Shown here in pieces: positions 32,378 through 44,403 of a stretch of DNA of 64,000 nucleotides. The notes beneath the pieces were generated by a model that saw nothing but the letters and a program-made list of their open reading frames with translations, had not been told where the DNA came from and ran no database searches. A program made the position numbers and the translations under genes. The DNA is from Symsagittifera roscoffensis (Eukaryota > Xenacoelomorpha > Acoela > Convolutidae): the NCBI RefSeq assembly GCF_963678635.1, contig NC_087071.1:2160537-2224536 (forward strand). The letters run 5' to 3'. How positions within the stretch are numbered: position 1 is the stretch's first letter; each line of letters begins with the position of its first letter.

Positions 32378-32674
32378 ATTTGTAAGGATTGTTACAGTTC
32401 TACTTATTGCAATTCACCTTGATGAGTGAAATTGTACAGAAAAAAGTTTTTGTAAAGACATAAGGTTTCGCGATATCGAGGCTCAACCTATCGTCCAGGT
32501 GCTGATCTTATGTCAAACTTATTTTATATGTGATTTGATTAGAAATAATGAGATAGGAAAATCAACTAATTTTATTTTTGATTTAATTTATGATTTTGTT
32601 GAGCGTTTTTGACCCGTTTTGTTTATTCTTTTTTTGTTTTTGCTAAATCTAATATAGTAGGGGTATGTTTGAGA

Positions 32675-32691
32675 CTCGTTTGGTCGTACCA
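32675..32691 (-). promoter_or_regulatory. Element A: primer-binding site candidate
   Basis: The minus strand reads TGGTACGACCAAACGAG immediately after the LTR-like repeat. It matches element B's site at the first ten positions except one, and supports reading 32,697-33,003 as A's 5' LTR. Confidence 0.4.
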
Positions 32692-32696
32692 GTTGA

Positions 32697-33003
32697 GTTT
32701 AAGTCCGCGGTGGCTTTCTCATAGAGTAATTTTGAATAAAGTACACCGTCTGTTCATCACGCTAAATTTTTTTCGGCCGGATAGATTCGTGCAACTTCTT
32801 AGTCTAATACAAATTTTAATCCTACTCTTCTGTAAGATTTGAAAGTTTCAATGTAAGACATTTAATCTTACTCTTATGTAAGACTAGTCTCAATAGATGT
32901 AGTGCATACTGGTATTGTTGCGAGGTTAAAATCGAGGAACATCAACTATTTTCTAGGTTAATTTTATTCTTCTCTGGTTGAAACTATAAATAGTTTCAGA
33001 CTT
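32697..33003 (-). repeat. Element A 5' LTR (edge uncertain)
   Basis: This stretch is the inverted partner of 1,265-1,565. In minus-strand sense it starts with a hairpin (32,979-32,998, arms TGAAACTA/TAGTTTCA), passes the conserved GAAGTTGCACGAATC and CGGCCG blocks, and ends before the primer-binding-site candidate. Tandem imperfect copies of TCTTACTCTTATGTAAGA-like sequence occur at 32,820-32,885. The match may extend beyond 33,003, so its outer end is not fixed. Confidence 0.5.
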
Positions 33004-33010
33004 ACAAATT

Positions 33011-36000
33011 TTTCTAAATTTTTTTCATGAATCATGGTTGGTGAATTCTACAAAATTTTCAGTAATAGTTATCAAAATTACAATTGGATGAATTAAAAAC
33101 CTGTTTTGAAGTGGTCCCAATATTAGGGGATCAACGTCAGGCAAACTCCTGCCAAAATCATTATATTGAAAAGTGTAGTTATTAAAATGTGGAATCTCTG
33201 ACGTAGATTGAAGTAATGCAGAACAAGGTTTTAACCGAAGCATAATTTTTTGAGGAGATTAGAATAGAAAACAGTGTACATGTTGCCTTACCAGAATTGT
33301 TACTCCATAAATATTGGCTTCATGAGAACAGCCTAAACCTATCAATTTTTGCAGACAGGCTAAAGTTATTTTCAATATTTCTAAACTACAGACATTTCCT
33401 AACCCACTTTTTTCTCTAACCACCCAACAGTTTTCTAACCCACACATCCCCAACACTAATCGAATTTCCGACAAAAGTTACCACTCAAAAGTTTTCTCCC
33501 AGTTTTTAATATTAGTTACGACCAAACACCACAGAACTTCAGAACATGTGGGGACAAATGTGAGGGCTTAAAATCGGACAACAAAATAGGAAAAGACGGT
33601 GAGAGAAATGCTGATGGAGATAAACTTAAAGGCTAAGTAAAGCTTGGTGGTAACACGAGTTAGCGGCGGGTGGTAGTTTATTGCGTGTTTATCGTTTGTA
33701 CACACTAATCAATTTGCTCGAACCTTTAGATGTGATTTAACTAGATTTTAGGTTTCGACGAAAATTTGAAAATGGGAAAAATTTTTTATTAAAAAATTGT
33801 ATGTTTTGAATGAAGCTTTGTATGTTAGAATTCAGTAGGAAAAAGAACTTTTGTGTGCTTAAATTCCAAACGCCTTGATCTTATTAGCAACATATTTCAG
33901 CATTTGCATAAATCAACTGCTACATTTATCTTTCATATAAAATGCCTAAACTTTCGGCAAACAGACATTGATAATATATCAAGTGACAAAATGCTACATG
34001 ATAAAAATGAAAACTGACTGAAAAAGAGTGTACCTATGCGCGTTTTGCATGCGACATAGTAATCAACTAAACAAAAACCTACCTTAAAGTTTTCTTCAAT
34101 TATTAACTGCTGAGAAGGAGTCAAAATAACACAAAATAACACGGAAAAACAATTAATCAAAAAGCAACCTTCAATAGGCGTTGGGTTAGTGTTCTATGAA
34201 TTGTTAATATCTTTTATTGTTGATCTATTTTTCAAATAACCGCCCGGGTTGACTCCATAGAAGGGAAACCTTTATCATACATTTTCATAAATGGCGTCTA
34301 TGAAAAAATGCTTATCACACTTTTCATGCAAAACTTACAAACTGTTTTGAAGAATTTCAATGCAAAACTTTATTCTATTTGGCTCGTTTGAAGTTTTTTG
34401 GTCATGAAAAAAAAATACAAATTTGGATGAAAAACCTTTCTAAAAACATGTTTCCGTAATAACAAATGAGGTTAATTAAGGCTTTCAATGGCAAAAGCCT
34501 TTTAACTATAAGAAGCAGATTTATTTTTACAAAAAATGCCTATCATAAAACTTTTGTATATCAAATTGTACGATAAGCTATTTTTTAAAATAAGCTATCA
34601 ATTAGAAAATTCAAAGGACAACTGAAACTTTTTTGGCAACTTTAAATGAGTTTAAAAGAGGTTTTTAGTGATTGAGATCCACTAATTGTCAAAAAATAAT
34701 AATTTTAATTTCGGTCGGAAGAAATGCTGATCATCTAGTTTTCATACATGACAATTGTATGATATGCAGTTTTTCATGGAAAAAAACATAAATTTGAGGT
34801 ATAAAATTTGTGTTCTTTTTTTGTTGCAAACTTGCTTTGTGCTTGATTATATATTTTACGAAAAAAAAATTGTATGTATAGTTTGACTTTTTGTGTTTAT
34901 AACCTAGTCCGGGATAAGTTTTTAACCCGAAAAAAAACCAAAAAAATGTTTTTTTTTTGAAAACACGATTATGATTTTATTGTTTCATATGCTAAGATAA
35001 AGATAAATTTTTAGAAATACAAGCATTTTTTCTCAACCACTAAAGTTTTCAAACTAATAATTATCTAGCCAAATGCAAAAAGTAACATTTTTGGTATATA
35101 AATCCATGTGAAAATCATAAAATTAACTTAAATGGCTGAAAACACCTACTGCAGTTTATCTCTGGATTTTCTTATGACAAAAAATTTTCGGTTAGTGTTT
35201 CGGATGAAACAAAAAAATTCAAAACAAAAATTTTTGTATTTTCATTTATGGAAAACTGCATATTATACAATTTCAGTAGGGAAAAAATGATTTTCATACA
35301 ATTTCATAAGACAAAAAAATTGCTTTTTTAAAAAAAAATTTGTGATAAAAAAAGTATGGCAAAACGCCTTTTATTTGATTCCAGAATAAGGCAAAAAAAG
35401 TTTAATCTAATAATTCATAGTATGGAAAAAAAACTTGCGGCTATTTTATTAGTATTTGTTATGTATGAAATACAATGAAATAGTATGAAAAGATTTTTTA
35501 TAATATCTAATTTTCTCACTCTTAAGAAATAATGTTTAGTCTCACATTCGAACTAAGACTCAGAAATTTGACAAAAAATAATTAAGGCAAAAATATCAAG
35601 AAGTAATTCAAACTTTGTTTTTCGACAAGCATTTTTCACAAAAGAGAATAGAAAAACAAATTTTGAACGGAGCATTAGCTTCTGCATTTTTTTGTCTTTC
35701 ATCGCCATGTCTAGATCTATATAATTTCGATTGTTTGTGTTTGTTTGAAAAATAACATAGGACAAAAGACTAAAATTATAATTGAAAAATATAACCACTA
35801 ATCGTTTATCAGAAAAAGATACAATTGATTTCTCAGCCCAATAATTTTGTAATAACTTACCATATTGTAACCTGACCTTGAGCTTTACAATTTATAACAA
35901 GATCAACATAATATAAACAAGAAGAGCGACAATCTTTCTGCATTTCTTTTGCGGTTCATCGTCAAGTTTAAATCTCTTTAAATGTTTTGACGATGAGTTG

Positions 36001-36728
36001 ACGATGAACCACGGAGGTAAAGGCTGTTGGTTTAGCCAACCAGCGAGTTTTTTTGTTTTGTTTATTTTTTAGCCCTTAAAGTAATTCTGGAAAATTGTCG
36101 CAAAACAATTCAGAGGGTACATTCAATTTTTGACATGTTTTAACGTGAACTTGAGTTCAATTTATAATACCAAGAAAAGCAACATAACAAAGAGTAGGAA
36201 CTAATAGTTTAAACAGGCCGGAAACATAAATTTATGAAATCAATAGAAACAATAGCAGCAATCTGGGCAGCGTTTAAATCAACTTGGAATGCAGCTCTTT
36301 TTTGAGTTTCCCGACCTCGTACAATTAAAATTTGAATGCTTGCAAAATTGAATAATGATATCTGTTTGATTCATCCCACTGAAGTTATTCAAAATGATGT
36401 TTTATTACGAAACATCTTAATTATGAGTTTATTTAAAATATTTTCAAAAAAATAACGGAAAAACTGTAAAAGAGCTATTTAAGTTTCAAAATTAACATTA
36501 TGGCAACAACATCAAGGGAATATTTAAAATAAAAGCATCAACGATTAACGTGGAAAAAAAACTTCAAAACTGGTGATCGACAATTAACGTTTTGATGTTT
36601 TTGTTTCAACAAAGAATTCAAACACTTGTCTTCTTTCATAAGAAACTTTTTCTTGTTAGGGGTTTTTCGTTCCAATTGAAATTGAGCCTCAAAACATTCA
36701 TTATTTTTTTAAATAACGACCGTATGCG
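33011..36728. other. Long non-coding AT-rich stretch
   Basis: Only short frames lie on both strands, with many poly-A and poly-T runs. A 13-bp perfect inverted repeat is at 35,953-36,010. I see no gene, transposase or RNA gene here. Confidence 0.5.
35953..36010. repeat. 13-bp inverted repeat with 32-bp loop
   Basis: Arms GGTTCATCGTCAA (35,953-35,965) and TTGACGATGAACC (35,998-36,010) are perfect complements. A further partial copy (TTTTGACGATGAG) lies just before the second arm. It could be a small hairpin element or the core of a decayed MITE. Confidence 0.8.
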
Positions 36729-38271
36729 TTAGTTTCTAGTGAATTGGTTTCTCACAAGAAAAAAGAAGTGTAGTCTATAACGTCTTTTAAACCACAAAGC
36801 AACCAAAATGAGGAATATCAGACCAATTTGCGCTGTTGCACCAAACCCATGAGCTCTTCGACGTGTTATTCCCTCGTAGTCGTTTCCCATATTAGGCTTA
36901 TAGTCTCCGGGTTCCCAAGTAGGATGAGGAGGCGGCATTTTGGTATTGTTTATTACTTCAGAGTTCTCCAAAAAGCATATGCCCCGAAGAGCTTTTGGGA
37001 TGTCTTGTTTCGTCGAGAGTAGATTTGAAAACAAATTCCGCAGTTTTGCTTGTCCCAGTCGTCGTCACAATGTCCACATGCACTGGGTCCGTTGGGCAGG
37101 CAATCACAGAACCATTTACAGTTTTTAGCATCCTCGCCCCCGAAACCTTTTAAAATTTGTCTTTGGCCATCAGTCAGGTTTATTCCATTAAGAATTTTCG
37201 TTTGGCTAGAGAGAGACATCGAATGCACATTCCACATATTGACACATTTTCCGATTGAAGGTCGGACATGAAGTTGGACCATATGATGCCAAATTCAATG
37301 TAACGAAAGTTTATACAATCTTGTATCATAGAAAAAGTTCTATGAGGTCCACGAATTTCTAGGTTATAGAAAAAGTTGTTGCTCCAAATATTTTTATCGT
37401 TTCCTAGATTGAATGTTGTTGAATTCATACTGAAGAACTGTAAGGAATCGATTTTTTTTAAAACAGTTCGATCTAAATATTTCAGAGCTCGTATTGTGAA
37501 CAGTCCCGTAGAAACTTGCACAGTTCCGAATTCCTTCTCTGTGATCATCAGGCGAGAGTTCTCTTTCAACATTATAAAATCAAAAGCTCGCTTACTTGAA
37601 TTTATGTCAACTACGATAGTTTTAATCGACGTGTTGAAAATTTCAATCTTTTTCTCATTACTTGTAAACAATTTGGTCATATCAACACGAGACTCTTCAA
37701 AATCATGAGCTAAAATTACTCCCAATCTGACTTCGCACAATTCCACAACAACTATATCTCTTTTTCTATGACAAGTAAAATTCGCACATCTTACTGGGCT
37801 AGGGTTTGATTTTGCTTCTATTGCGTTTCGGTAAGCCCAATATGCATCGACTGGAACAAAAACAAAAGACATCAAAAAATATTTTCAAGGAAACAATCAG
37901 TTTTTCTGATATCAAAAATATAGATTGGTTGATGCATAAACGTTTATCATTTTTAAGCTTATTTTAAGCTTATGTTCAAAACTTTAAACGAGACTGACGT
38001 TATACTCACCGTTTATTGGAAACATATCCTTTCTGTGCACCTTCCTGTCTTGCATGAAAATAATTTGTTTCTAGAAAAGGAAACTAAGTTATTATTAAAA
38101 ACTCTCATATTTAAGAAAGCAACCTTATTTCAAAACATAATTTTAAATTTTTATTATAAGAGCTATAAATCAAGTTTTTCTAACGAAAGTTTAACTCACT
38201 TTCGATGTTAAAAATTTACCTTTGTTTGAGCATTGATGACTACACAGAAGAATAAAAGAAGAAGACCTCAT
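36729..38271 (-). CDS. Unrecognised membrane protein, LRR-like plus Cys module (paralogue 1)
   Basis: Proposed structure: exon 1 at 38,271-38,220 (MRSSSFILLC..., possible signal peptide), exon 2 at 38,048-38,010 (donor GTGAGT), exon 3 from 37,850 (acceptor TTTTTGTTCCAG, phase 1). Exon 3 is open to 37,180. The protein has a C-x4-C entry (RCANFTC), LRR-like strands (EIFNTSIKTIVVDI; IMLKENSRLMIT), then in a shifted frame C-x3-C-x-C-x7-C-x2-C-x8-C-x2-C (37,150-37,050). In a third frame a transmembrane segment follows (IGLIFLILVALWFKRR near 36,790). The plus-strand paralogue at 46,403-47,724 shares the order. The frame changes near 37,230 and 37,020 mean a pseudogene, unseen introns or assembly errors. 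Confidence 0.5.
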
Positions 38272-40603
38272 TTAGAAAACGCATTTGACACATAGCTCGA
38301 AGTCTCCATTATTAGAGCTAATTTCTCCGGAAATCAATATCTTTTTCTGAAAACAAACCTTCAATTTCATTCACTGATTTGTTCATTAGCACGTTCTATA
38401 GAAACGTAAGTATAGCTTTTCCCATTGCAGCAAAAAATAACCAGACTGGAACTCGTTTGAAGTGTCAAAAAAAAACGAAAACCATTATTTTGCACTAAAA
38501 TTTTCAAAAATTACATCTATTTCAACGATCAGAGTAAGATTTCAAAAAATTAAATTAGCTATGTTTTTCACGATGGGTCGTGTTCATTCCCAACGGAGTG
38601 AAAGTGTAAGAAACAGTCAAATTTTAGAAATTCATACTAGTATTGTAAGTCAAAGAATAATTCCAATTGCAAAAACAACTATTTCAGAAGAAGTATTGAT
38701 GCTTTTGAATACAGTACCTCTGATCCTTTGATAATTATCTGTATGCAGTTTTGCTTAATACTTGAAGCAAGTTTGTCCATAGTATATCTTTTTCGAAAGC
38801 ATATTCTGTCAGAGCAGGTAATTACGATATGATAAATTTCTATCTGATAGTTTTGAACGTTTCATCTAAAAATATTAGATGACAAAAATTTTGAATTGTC
38901 TTGATGGACAAAATAAAGCAAAAAACCTGAATTTTGATGTATAGTTTTGATATTTTTAGGGATCACTTTTAGTGGGAAAATTAACTATAGAGAATGACAT
39001 CAATGTCATCGGTAAGAAAAAGGAAAGTTTAATTTTTTTAACCTTCCAAAAACCTTTAAAGTGGTGTGAGCACAGAGTTTTACACAAAAAAAATACAGTT
39101 ACAGAACCAGTTTTTTGCTAATTTCTTTAAAAAAGATACACAAACAAAATATTTACGTTCACTTTTGATATGAACGTTTTAAGCCTTCGGCAAACTTCGA
39201 AGAGGATGAACAATTTGACAATCAAAACCAAAAAAAAAAACAGTATAAAAAGAGTTCTACGCAAAAGTTGTGATTTCTATAGCTTTAAACTTATGTAGAG
39301 TTAAAGATAGAAAATACCGACCGGTGTGATGGTTTTTACGGGAAAAAAATATTCCAAATAGAAAATCGAAAGAAAAAAAGAGAATTTGAATTTAAAGATG
39401 GTGACTCTACGCTTAAACTTTTCTATGTGTACTTTGTCATTATTGGTAGCACTTTCAGGCTTCTTGGAGCATGAAATCTCATTTTCAAATAATTTTTTGC
39501 ACAAATGTTAATTATGCAAATTAAAACTTCAGATAAATTATTTTGAACTAGTTAGAACTATTTAACTAGTTACATTGGTGGGAAAGTTTAAACGCAAACT
39601 CAAGCTTTTACTTCAAAAAAAAATATTTTAAGGACCCTAGTAGTATATATCGTGAAGAAATCGCCCGGGGGTTCTGACATCAGTGTTTTCAGATACACCC
39701 TACAAACTCGATACCGTATCTTATTGCATAGACAATTCAAACACCCTATCTTAATATGTGGTAGAAACATTATCCATCCTAATACGAAGTAGTCCCCGAA
39801 AACATGGGAACCCCGAAAACCTGAACCTTACTCTCTAAAATCTGGTATCTTGAAATATGGGGAAATCTTTATTCTATATCAAAACATAAATCAGCAACCT
39901 CTCCCTTCCCACGGGACGATATAGCTGAAATATACTACTGAGCCCACTTAAAACACATATGAGTGGATTTCAAAGAAATGAGAATCTAGACAGAGAGCAA
40001 ATGATCAAAACGGTAATCAATGAAAAAAGTATTATTTAGTTTCCAGGACCAGTTGTTTGTCAGTATTGTAGAAAAAACTAACAATTTTTGAGAAAAAAAG
40101 CTGGTCCATGAAAACAAATAATGATTTTTTCATTGTTTCAACGACCTGCCACAATTTTTGGAGCAATATTTAGAGCAAGCAAATTGAATCGTTCAGAGCG
40201 AAAACATTACCACACTCATCTTTTTGTTAAAAATTCACGTCAACAGGAGAACTTTTTGCATGGAACGAAAAATGGCTTTTTTAGACCCAACATAAGTCGG
40301 CAAATCTTTGAATCTAATTTTGATCATTGAAAAGTTTTCACAAAAAAAATTCAAAAGAAAAATCACAATTTTTTCATCCACTAGTGTATTTGTTGTGTAA
40401 CTTTTATCATAGCTATTATAAAATAAATGAGCAACACATAAAAACAGTCAATCAAATCACTCGCTATCAACTCAAAATGCCACTGCTCTAACTAAAAAAC
40501 AGTTTCATTTTGCCCTCAGTACTTTATTAGCGATAAGAGTTAAACATCAATTTCAGCACTCTTACATTTCTGGTAAAGACTGATTTAAAAGAATTCGATC
40601 CTA
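38272..40603. other. No recognisable gene
   Basis: Short frames only. A more C-rich patch at 39,650-39,960 differs in composition from its surroundings but has no ORF or repeat structure that I could identify. Confidence 0.45.
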
Positions 40604-40845
40604 ATGAACGTTTTTGCCATTTGCTTTTTTACTTTGTTCTCAACTCATACCAGTTCTTACGGTGATCAAAAATTCAATCTTTATGTGAGTATCTGAGTGA
40701 AAATTTTCTATAAAAACCAATAAAAGATAATTGTTTCTCACTGAAAAATTCTGTATCACAGAAATGGGCCAAAAGTGTTGAATACCATTCGTTCAAAATC
40801 ATCTCTTGGTTCCAAATATCCACAAATTATTACCGTTCTGAATAA
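40604..40845 (+). CDS. Candidate small secreted protein, two exons
   Basis: Exon 1 (40,604-40,684) starts ATG and encodes a classic signal peptide (MNVFAICFFTLFSTHTSS, residues 1-18) before a good donor (TAT|GTGAGTATC). A 77-bp intron ends in GTATCACAG, and exon 2 (40,762-40,845) stays in frame to a TAA, giving 55 residues in all. Over exon 2 another frame is open longer, with an ITVLNNKAKFDMDTF stretch that faintly resembles the LRR-like part of the paralogues at 36.7-38.3 and 46.4-47.7 kb. The locus may therefore be a third, decayed family member. Transcript evidence is lacking. Confidence 0.35.
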
Positions 40846-40980
40846 CAAGGCTAAATTTGATATGGACACTTTCTCAAAAAAGTGGAGAAAAAGTGATCAT
40901 GCAAATTGAAATAATCACACTGAAAAACTTGAACCCAATCGGTTTTTTTCTGACTATTAACACCACTAAATTTTTTACAG

Positions 40981-41402
40981 AAGGCTTGAGTAAGTAATTT
41001 TTGTAACTTATATGTAATCAGTCAGTTTTTTGAGGTATCTAAAAAAATCAAATTGAAAAGCCAAACATTTTTTCAATTTTACAACTACTCCATTTCCGTA
41101 TGATACATTTCTGACTTTAAGTTTTCTTGTTCTGTTGAAGAAAATTACGCTGCCGACAAATTCTATTGTCAGCTAAAACACAACCTGTTAAGCAAAATAA
41201 ACAACGCTGCTGTGGGTGAAAGTAACAAAATCCAGAAGTGCTTCTTGAACTACAATTGAAAAAACTACACAAAATTGGTTTTTAACTCTCTAAACTGGCA
41301 AATTTTTAGAACTTTTTAACAGTATTTTCTTGCAATTTCAAAAAAAAATTATTAACCGATAAAAAATAATCTGATATCTTAAAATCTCTTAAATTAGATT
41401 TT
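40981..41402 (+). repeat. Duplicated exon-like cassette, copy 1
   Basis: About 420 bp is repeated at 41,408-41,820 with roughly one difference in six. The unit begins with an acceptor-like TTTTTTACAG and AAGGCTTGA followed by GTAAGT. It contains an open stretch of 40 codons (41,137-41,259) ending Asn-stop, preceded by an acceptor-like CTGTTGAAG. Confidence 0.8.
41137..41259 (+). CDS. Possible terminal exon in cassette copy 1
   Basis: Forty codons (EENYAADKFYCQLKHNLLSK... ending QKCFLNYN) followed by TGA. The equivalent frame in copy 2 (41,564-41,686) has the same length with no indel and keeps the CQLKH and QKC motifs and the terminal Asn-stop. This suggests coding constraint, but no complete gene model could be built. 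Confidence 0.25.
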   Translation, partial: EENYAADKFYCQLKHNLLSKINNAAVGESNKIQKCFLNYN

Positions 41403-41407
41403 TTGCA

Positions 41408-41820
41408 GAAGGCTCGAATGAGTAATTTTTGTAACAAATATAAAACCAGTCAGTTTTTTTACGTATCTAAAAAATCAATATGAAACGCCAAACATTTTTT
41501 CAGTTCTACAACTACTCCATTTCTATATGACACATTTCTGACTCTAAGTTTTCTTATTCTGTTGAAGAAAATTACGCTGACGACAAAATCTGTTGTCAAC
41601 TAAAACACAAACTGTTAAGCAAAACAAACAACGATGCTTTGTATGAAAGCAAGAAATTTCAGAAGTGCTCATTGAATTGCAATTGAGCAAGCTACACAAA
41701 AATGGTTTTAACTCTCTAAGCTGGCTAACTGAGAATTGTTTTGACAGTATTTTCTTGAAATTTGAAAAAAAAATTAACCGACAGCGAATAATCTGATCTC
41801 TTAAAATCTCAATTTTTGAA
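41408..41820 (+). repeat. Duplicated exon-like cassette, copy 2
   Basis: Diverged direct copy of 40,981-41,402 at an offset of about 427 bp. In this copy the GTAAGT after the AAGGCTYGA segment is replaced by GAATGAGTAA, so the donor-like signal is not kept, while the 40-codon frame is. Confidence 0.8.
41564..41686 (+). CDS. Possible terminal exon in cassette copy 2
   Basis: Forty codons (EENYADDKICCQLKHKLLSK... ending QKCSLNCN) and TGA, parallel to 41,137-41,259. Conserved Cys, Lys and His positions are the only functional hint. Confidence 0.25.
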   Translation, partial: EENYADDKICCQLKHKLLSKTNNDALYESKKFQKCSLNCN

Positions 41821-42168
41821 ACAAAGCACTTATAAATTTTTTGAATTCTGAAAATTTTACACTTGTGGACAAAATCAAGCACAAACTCAGGTTTTTCCTC
41901 TATGAAATGCCTGTTTTCAAGGATCATTTTGGGCAAATTTCACAGGGATTCAAACAAAACATTTACATAGACCAAGAATATATGATCAGAGCTGCCCAAT
42001 ATGAATTATCAAAATTTAGTTTCAAAGGCTTACCAGCTTTGTCCGGATCTGAAAATGCCTGTTCTTTAAGACAAAGATTGAGACTTCCAAACATATTAGT
42101 TCAGATCTTTTGCTGTCGGTCGATTTGAATTTCCAAATAAATACTGTTCAAAATGGTCCTTGAAATTA

Positions 42169-42394
42169 GGAATTTTAGATTAAAAACGAAAATATGTTTT
42201 TAAATTATCCACTAGTGTTTTTTAAAAATTTGTCAAGCTCAGGGGAATTTTAGATTAAAAACAAAAATATGTTTTTAAATTATCCACTAGTGTTTTTTAA
42301 AAATTTGTCAAGCTCAGGGGAATTTTAGATTAAAAACAAAAATATGTTTTTAAATTATCCACTAGTGTTTTTTAAAAATTTGTCAAGCTCAGGT
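42169..42394. repeat. Three tandem copies of a 75-bp unit
   Basis: The unit begins GGAATTTTAGATTAAAAAC and ends GTCAAGCTCAG. Starts are at 42,169, 42,244 and 42,319, nearly identical to one another, so the expansion is recent. AT-rich, no ORF. Confidence 0.95.
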
Positions 42395-44342
42395 GACTTA
42401 TATGGTCGAGGAGGATATAATTAATTACTTCATTAAAAAAACTTTTTTTCTCATTTTTCGTTAACATTATCGGTCGATAAATTTCCATGACTTTCTATTT
42501 TTATAGGAATACGCAACGAAAGTTCAATACTGATTTTTGAACCAGAGCTGATTGCACTATTAAATAATACTTTTAATGAAAAGGCGTCTTTTGGTGCTAC
42601 AATGTTATGCGTGACAGAGCACACCGGAGTAGGTATATTTAAAAAATGATAAATAAATTTAAATATAGTTTTAAAATGACACACTTTAAAAATGAAACAA
42701 AAACTCAACAAACTCTTGACTACTATTAAATTTTAAAGAATGACATTTATGAGTGTAAATTAGCCAAAAAATTTATAATCATATGTTGAGATTTCAAATT
42801 CTTTCACTAAGTGTTGAAAATTCAAGCTCAAATTTGATTTTCGATTTTTGATTTCTTTTCCACTGCATTCAAATTTAATTGTTATAATCTAAATAGTGAT
42901 GTAAACAAATACTGAGCAAGATTAAAAGTGCATCATCTAATAACTCGCTCAACTCTTTCGAACTGATGAAAAAATCCTAATATCACCAAATAATTGGCAC
43001 CATTTTTGTCAGCACATTTAAAGCAAAATTAACTAGAGCAATTGAAATAGCCACAGTGACAAATTTGAACTTTTCATCAAGTTTAGTCTGACATTTTATC
43101 GCCATTGGATTTTTCGCAGATAATTTAAATGATATTTCAGACCCGGAAAACTGATAAATGCTTATTTTAGCGAAATTAACTAGTGATACTCCGAGGGTCA
43201 CTGAAAACATTCGCTCGCAATTAATCGAAATCTTTTGAAATTCTGAGTTAATTTGTCCAGAGGTCCACAAAATCTGCACAAAATCTCGCACTTACTATTT
43301 TAGTTACATTGGAAAATCAAAATATTTCTAATCTCAAAAATTGTTAAGTTGATTCTTTTCTAAATTAAGTTTTCTGTCTAAACGCACAGTCTTGATCCAA
43401 AAAAATTGTTCATGGCTTTTTATTTCGTTTTATCTAGTTTTTTGACCATAAAAAGCAAAGTTTTGCCAGATTTGTGAAAAAAAAACAGGAAGTAAATAGT
43501 AAAGTTAGCTTTATGATTTCAATCAGTTAAAACAATGATGATTTTTACAGAACTTTCAGGCAAATCTTTGTTGTTATCTTTCAGAGCAAGCATTTGGTAA
43601 TTGCAATTTTTAAAATCACTTTAGTACTTTTTAACCAGATCGCAATTTTGCTGTTGCATTTTAAAGATCGTCCAGTACATTTTTTATTAACATTAATGCT
43701 AACTGCAAAAAAAAACTGGACTAAAACATAATTGCTCCAGTTTTCTTGTAAGAAAGCGTCACTCATAAAATATTTTTGAAAGTACTGAGCGTGATTGCAG
43801 CATATTATCCCCAAACTTCGAAATATTCAAAAATAGTAACCAAATATTTAGTATTCAGTTGGCTATGTTTCAAAATGTACATCTATACCGTGTTATTGAC
43901 TTTTAATAAAATTGGCCGTAATAAAAGCATAAGTACATTTTTTAATCTAAGACAGGAAATTGCATTTTTCTTAGAGGGGACAAGAAGTCGAGCAAGTGAA
44001 CCAACGTTTTTCGCATCAAGAAAAAAAATCATCAATTACAAGAGATTAACATATAACAAATTAGGTTATATTAATGACAGAACTTTCTAAATGATCTAGA
44101 TCAAGGTGGAAAAAAGTTTTAAAGTCACTTGCCAGGCAGTAATTTTAAATTTTGGTCTTTGAATCTCACATAAAAACTTTTAAAATCAGCAAGAGTCTTA
44201 GTAACCCGGAATTTTGAGTTTTGATTCAAAATCATTTTGTTTCTTAAAAAATACACATCAGACAGAGTAAAAAGGAAGAACACCAGTTAATTTGAAGCGG
44301 GAAGCAATCCAGTCTGCTACAAAAAGAGCTAACATTATTGAA
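42395..44342. other. No recognisable gene
   Basis: Frames of 77-104 codons exist on both strands, for example 43,776-44,090 plus and 42,983-43,291 minus. They show no recognised motif, no splice support and no paralogue. Confidence 0.4.
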
Positions 44343-44403
44343 ATGTATTACCTAGTTTATATCACAAACAATTTCGTTTATATCAAAACGTTTTGGAACT
44401 GCG
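44343..44403 (+). CDS. Speculative first exon of paralogue 2
   Basis: ATG followed by 20 codons with hydrophobic and aromatic residues (MYYLVYITNNFVYIKTFW) and a strong donor (CTGCG|GTAAGTACT) in phase 1. This is the phase needed by the acceptor at 46,401-46,402. The implied intron would be about 2 kb, much longer than others here, so this is only a candidate. Confidence 0.2.
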
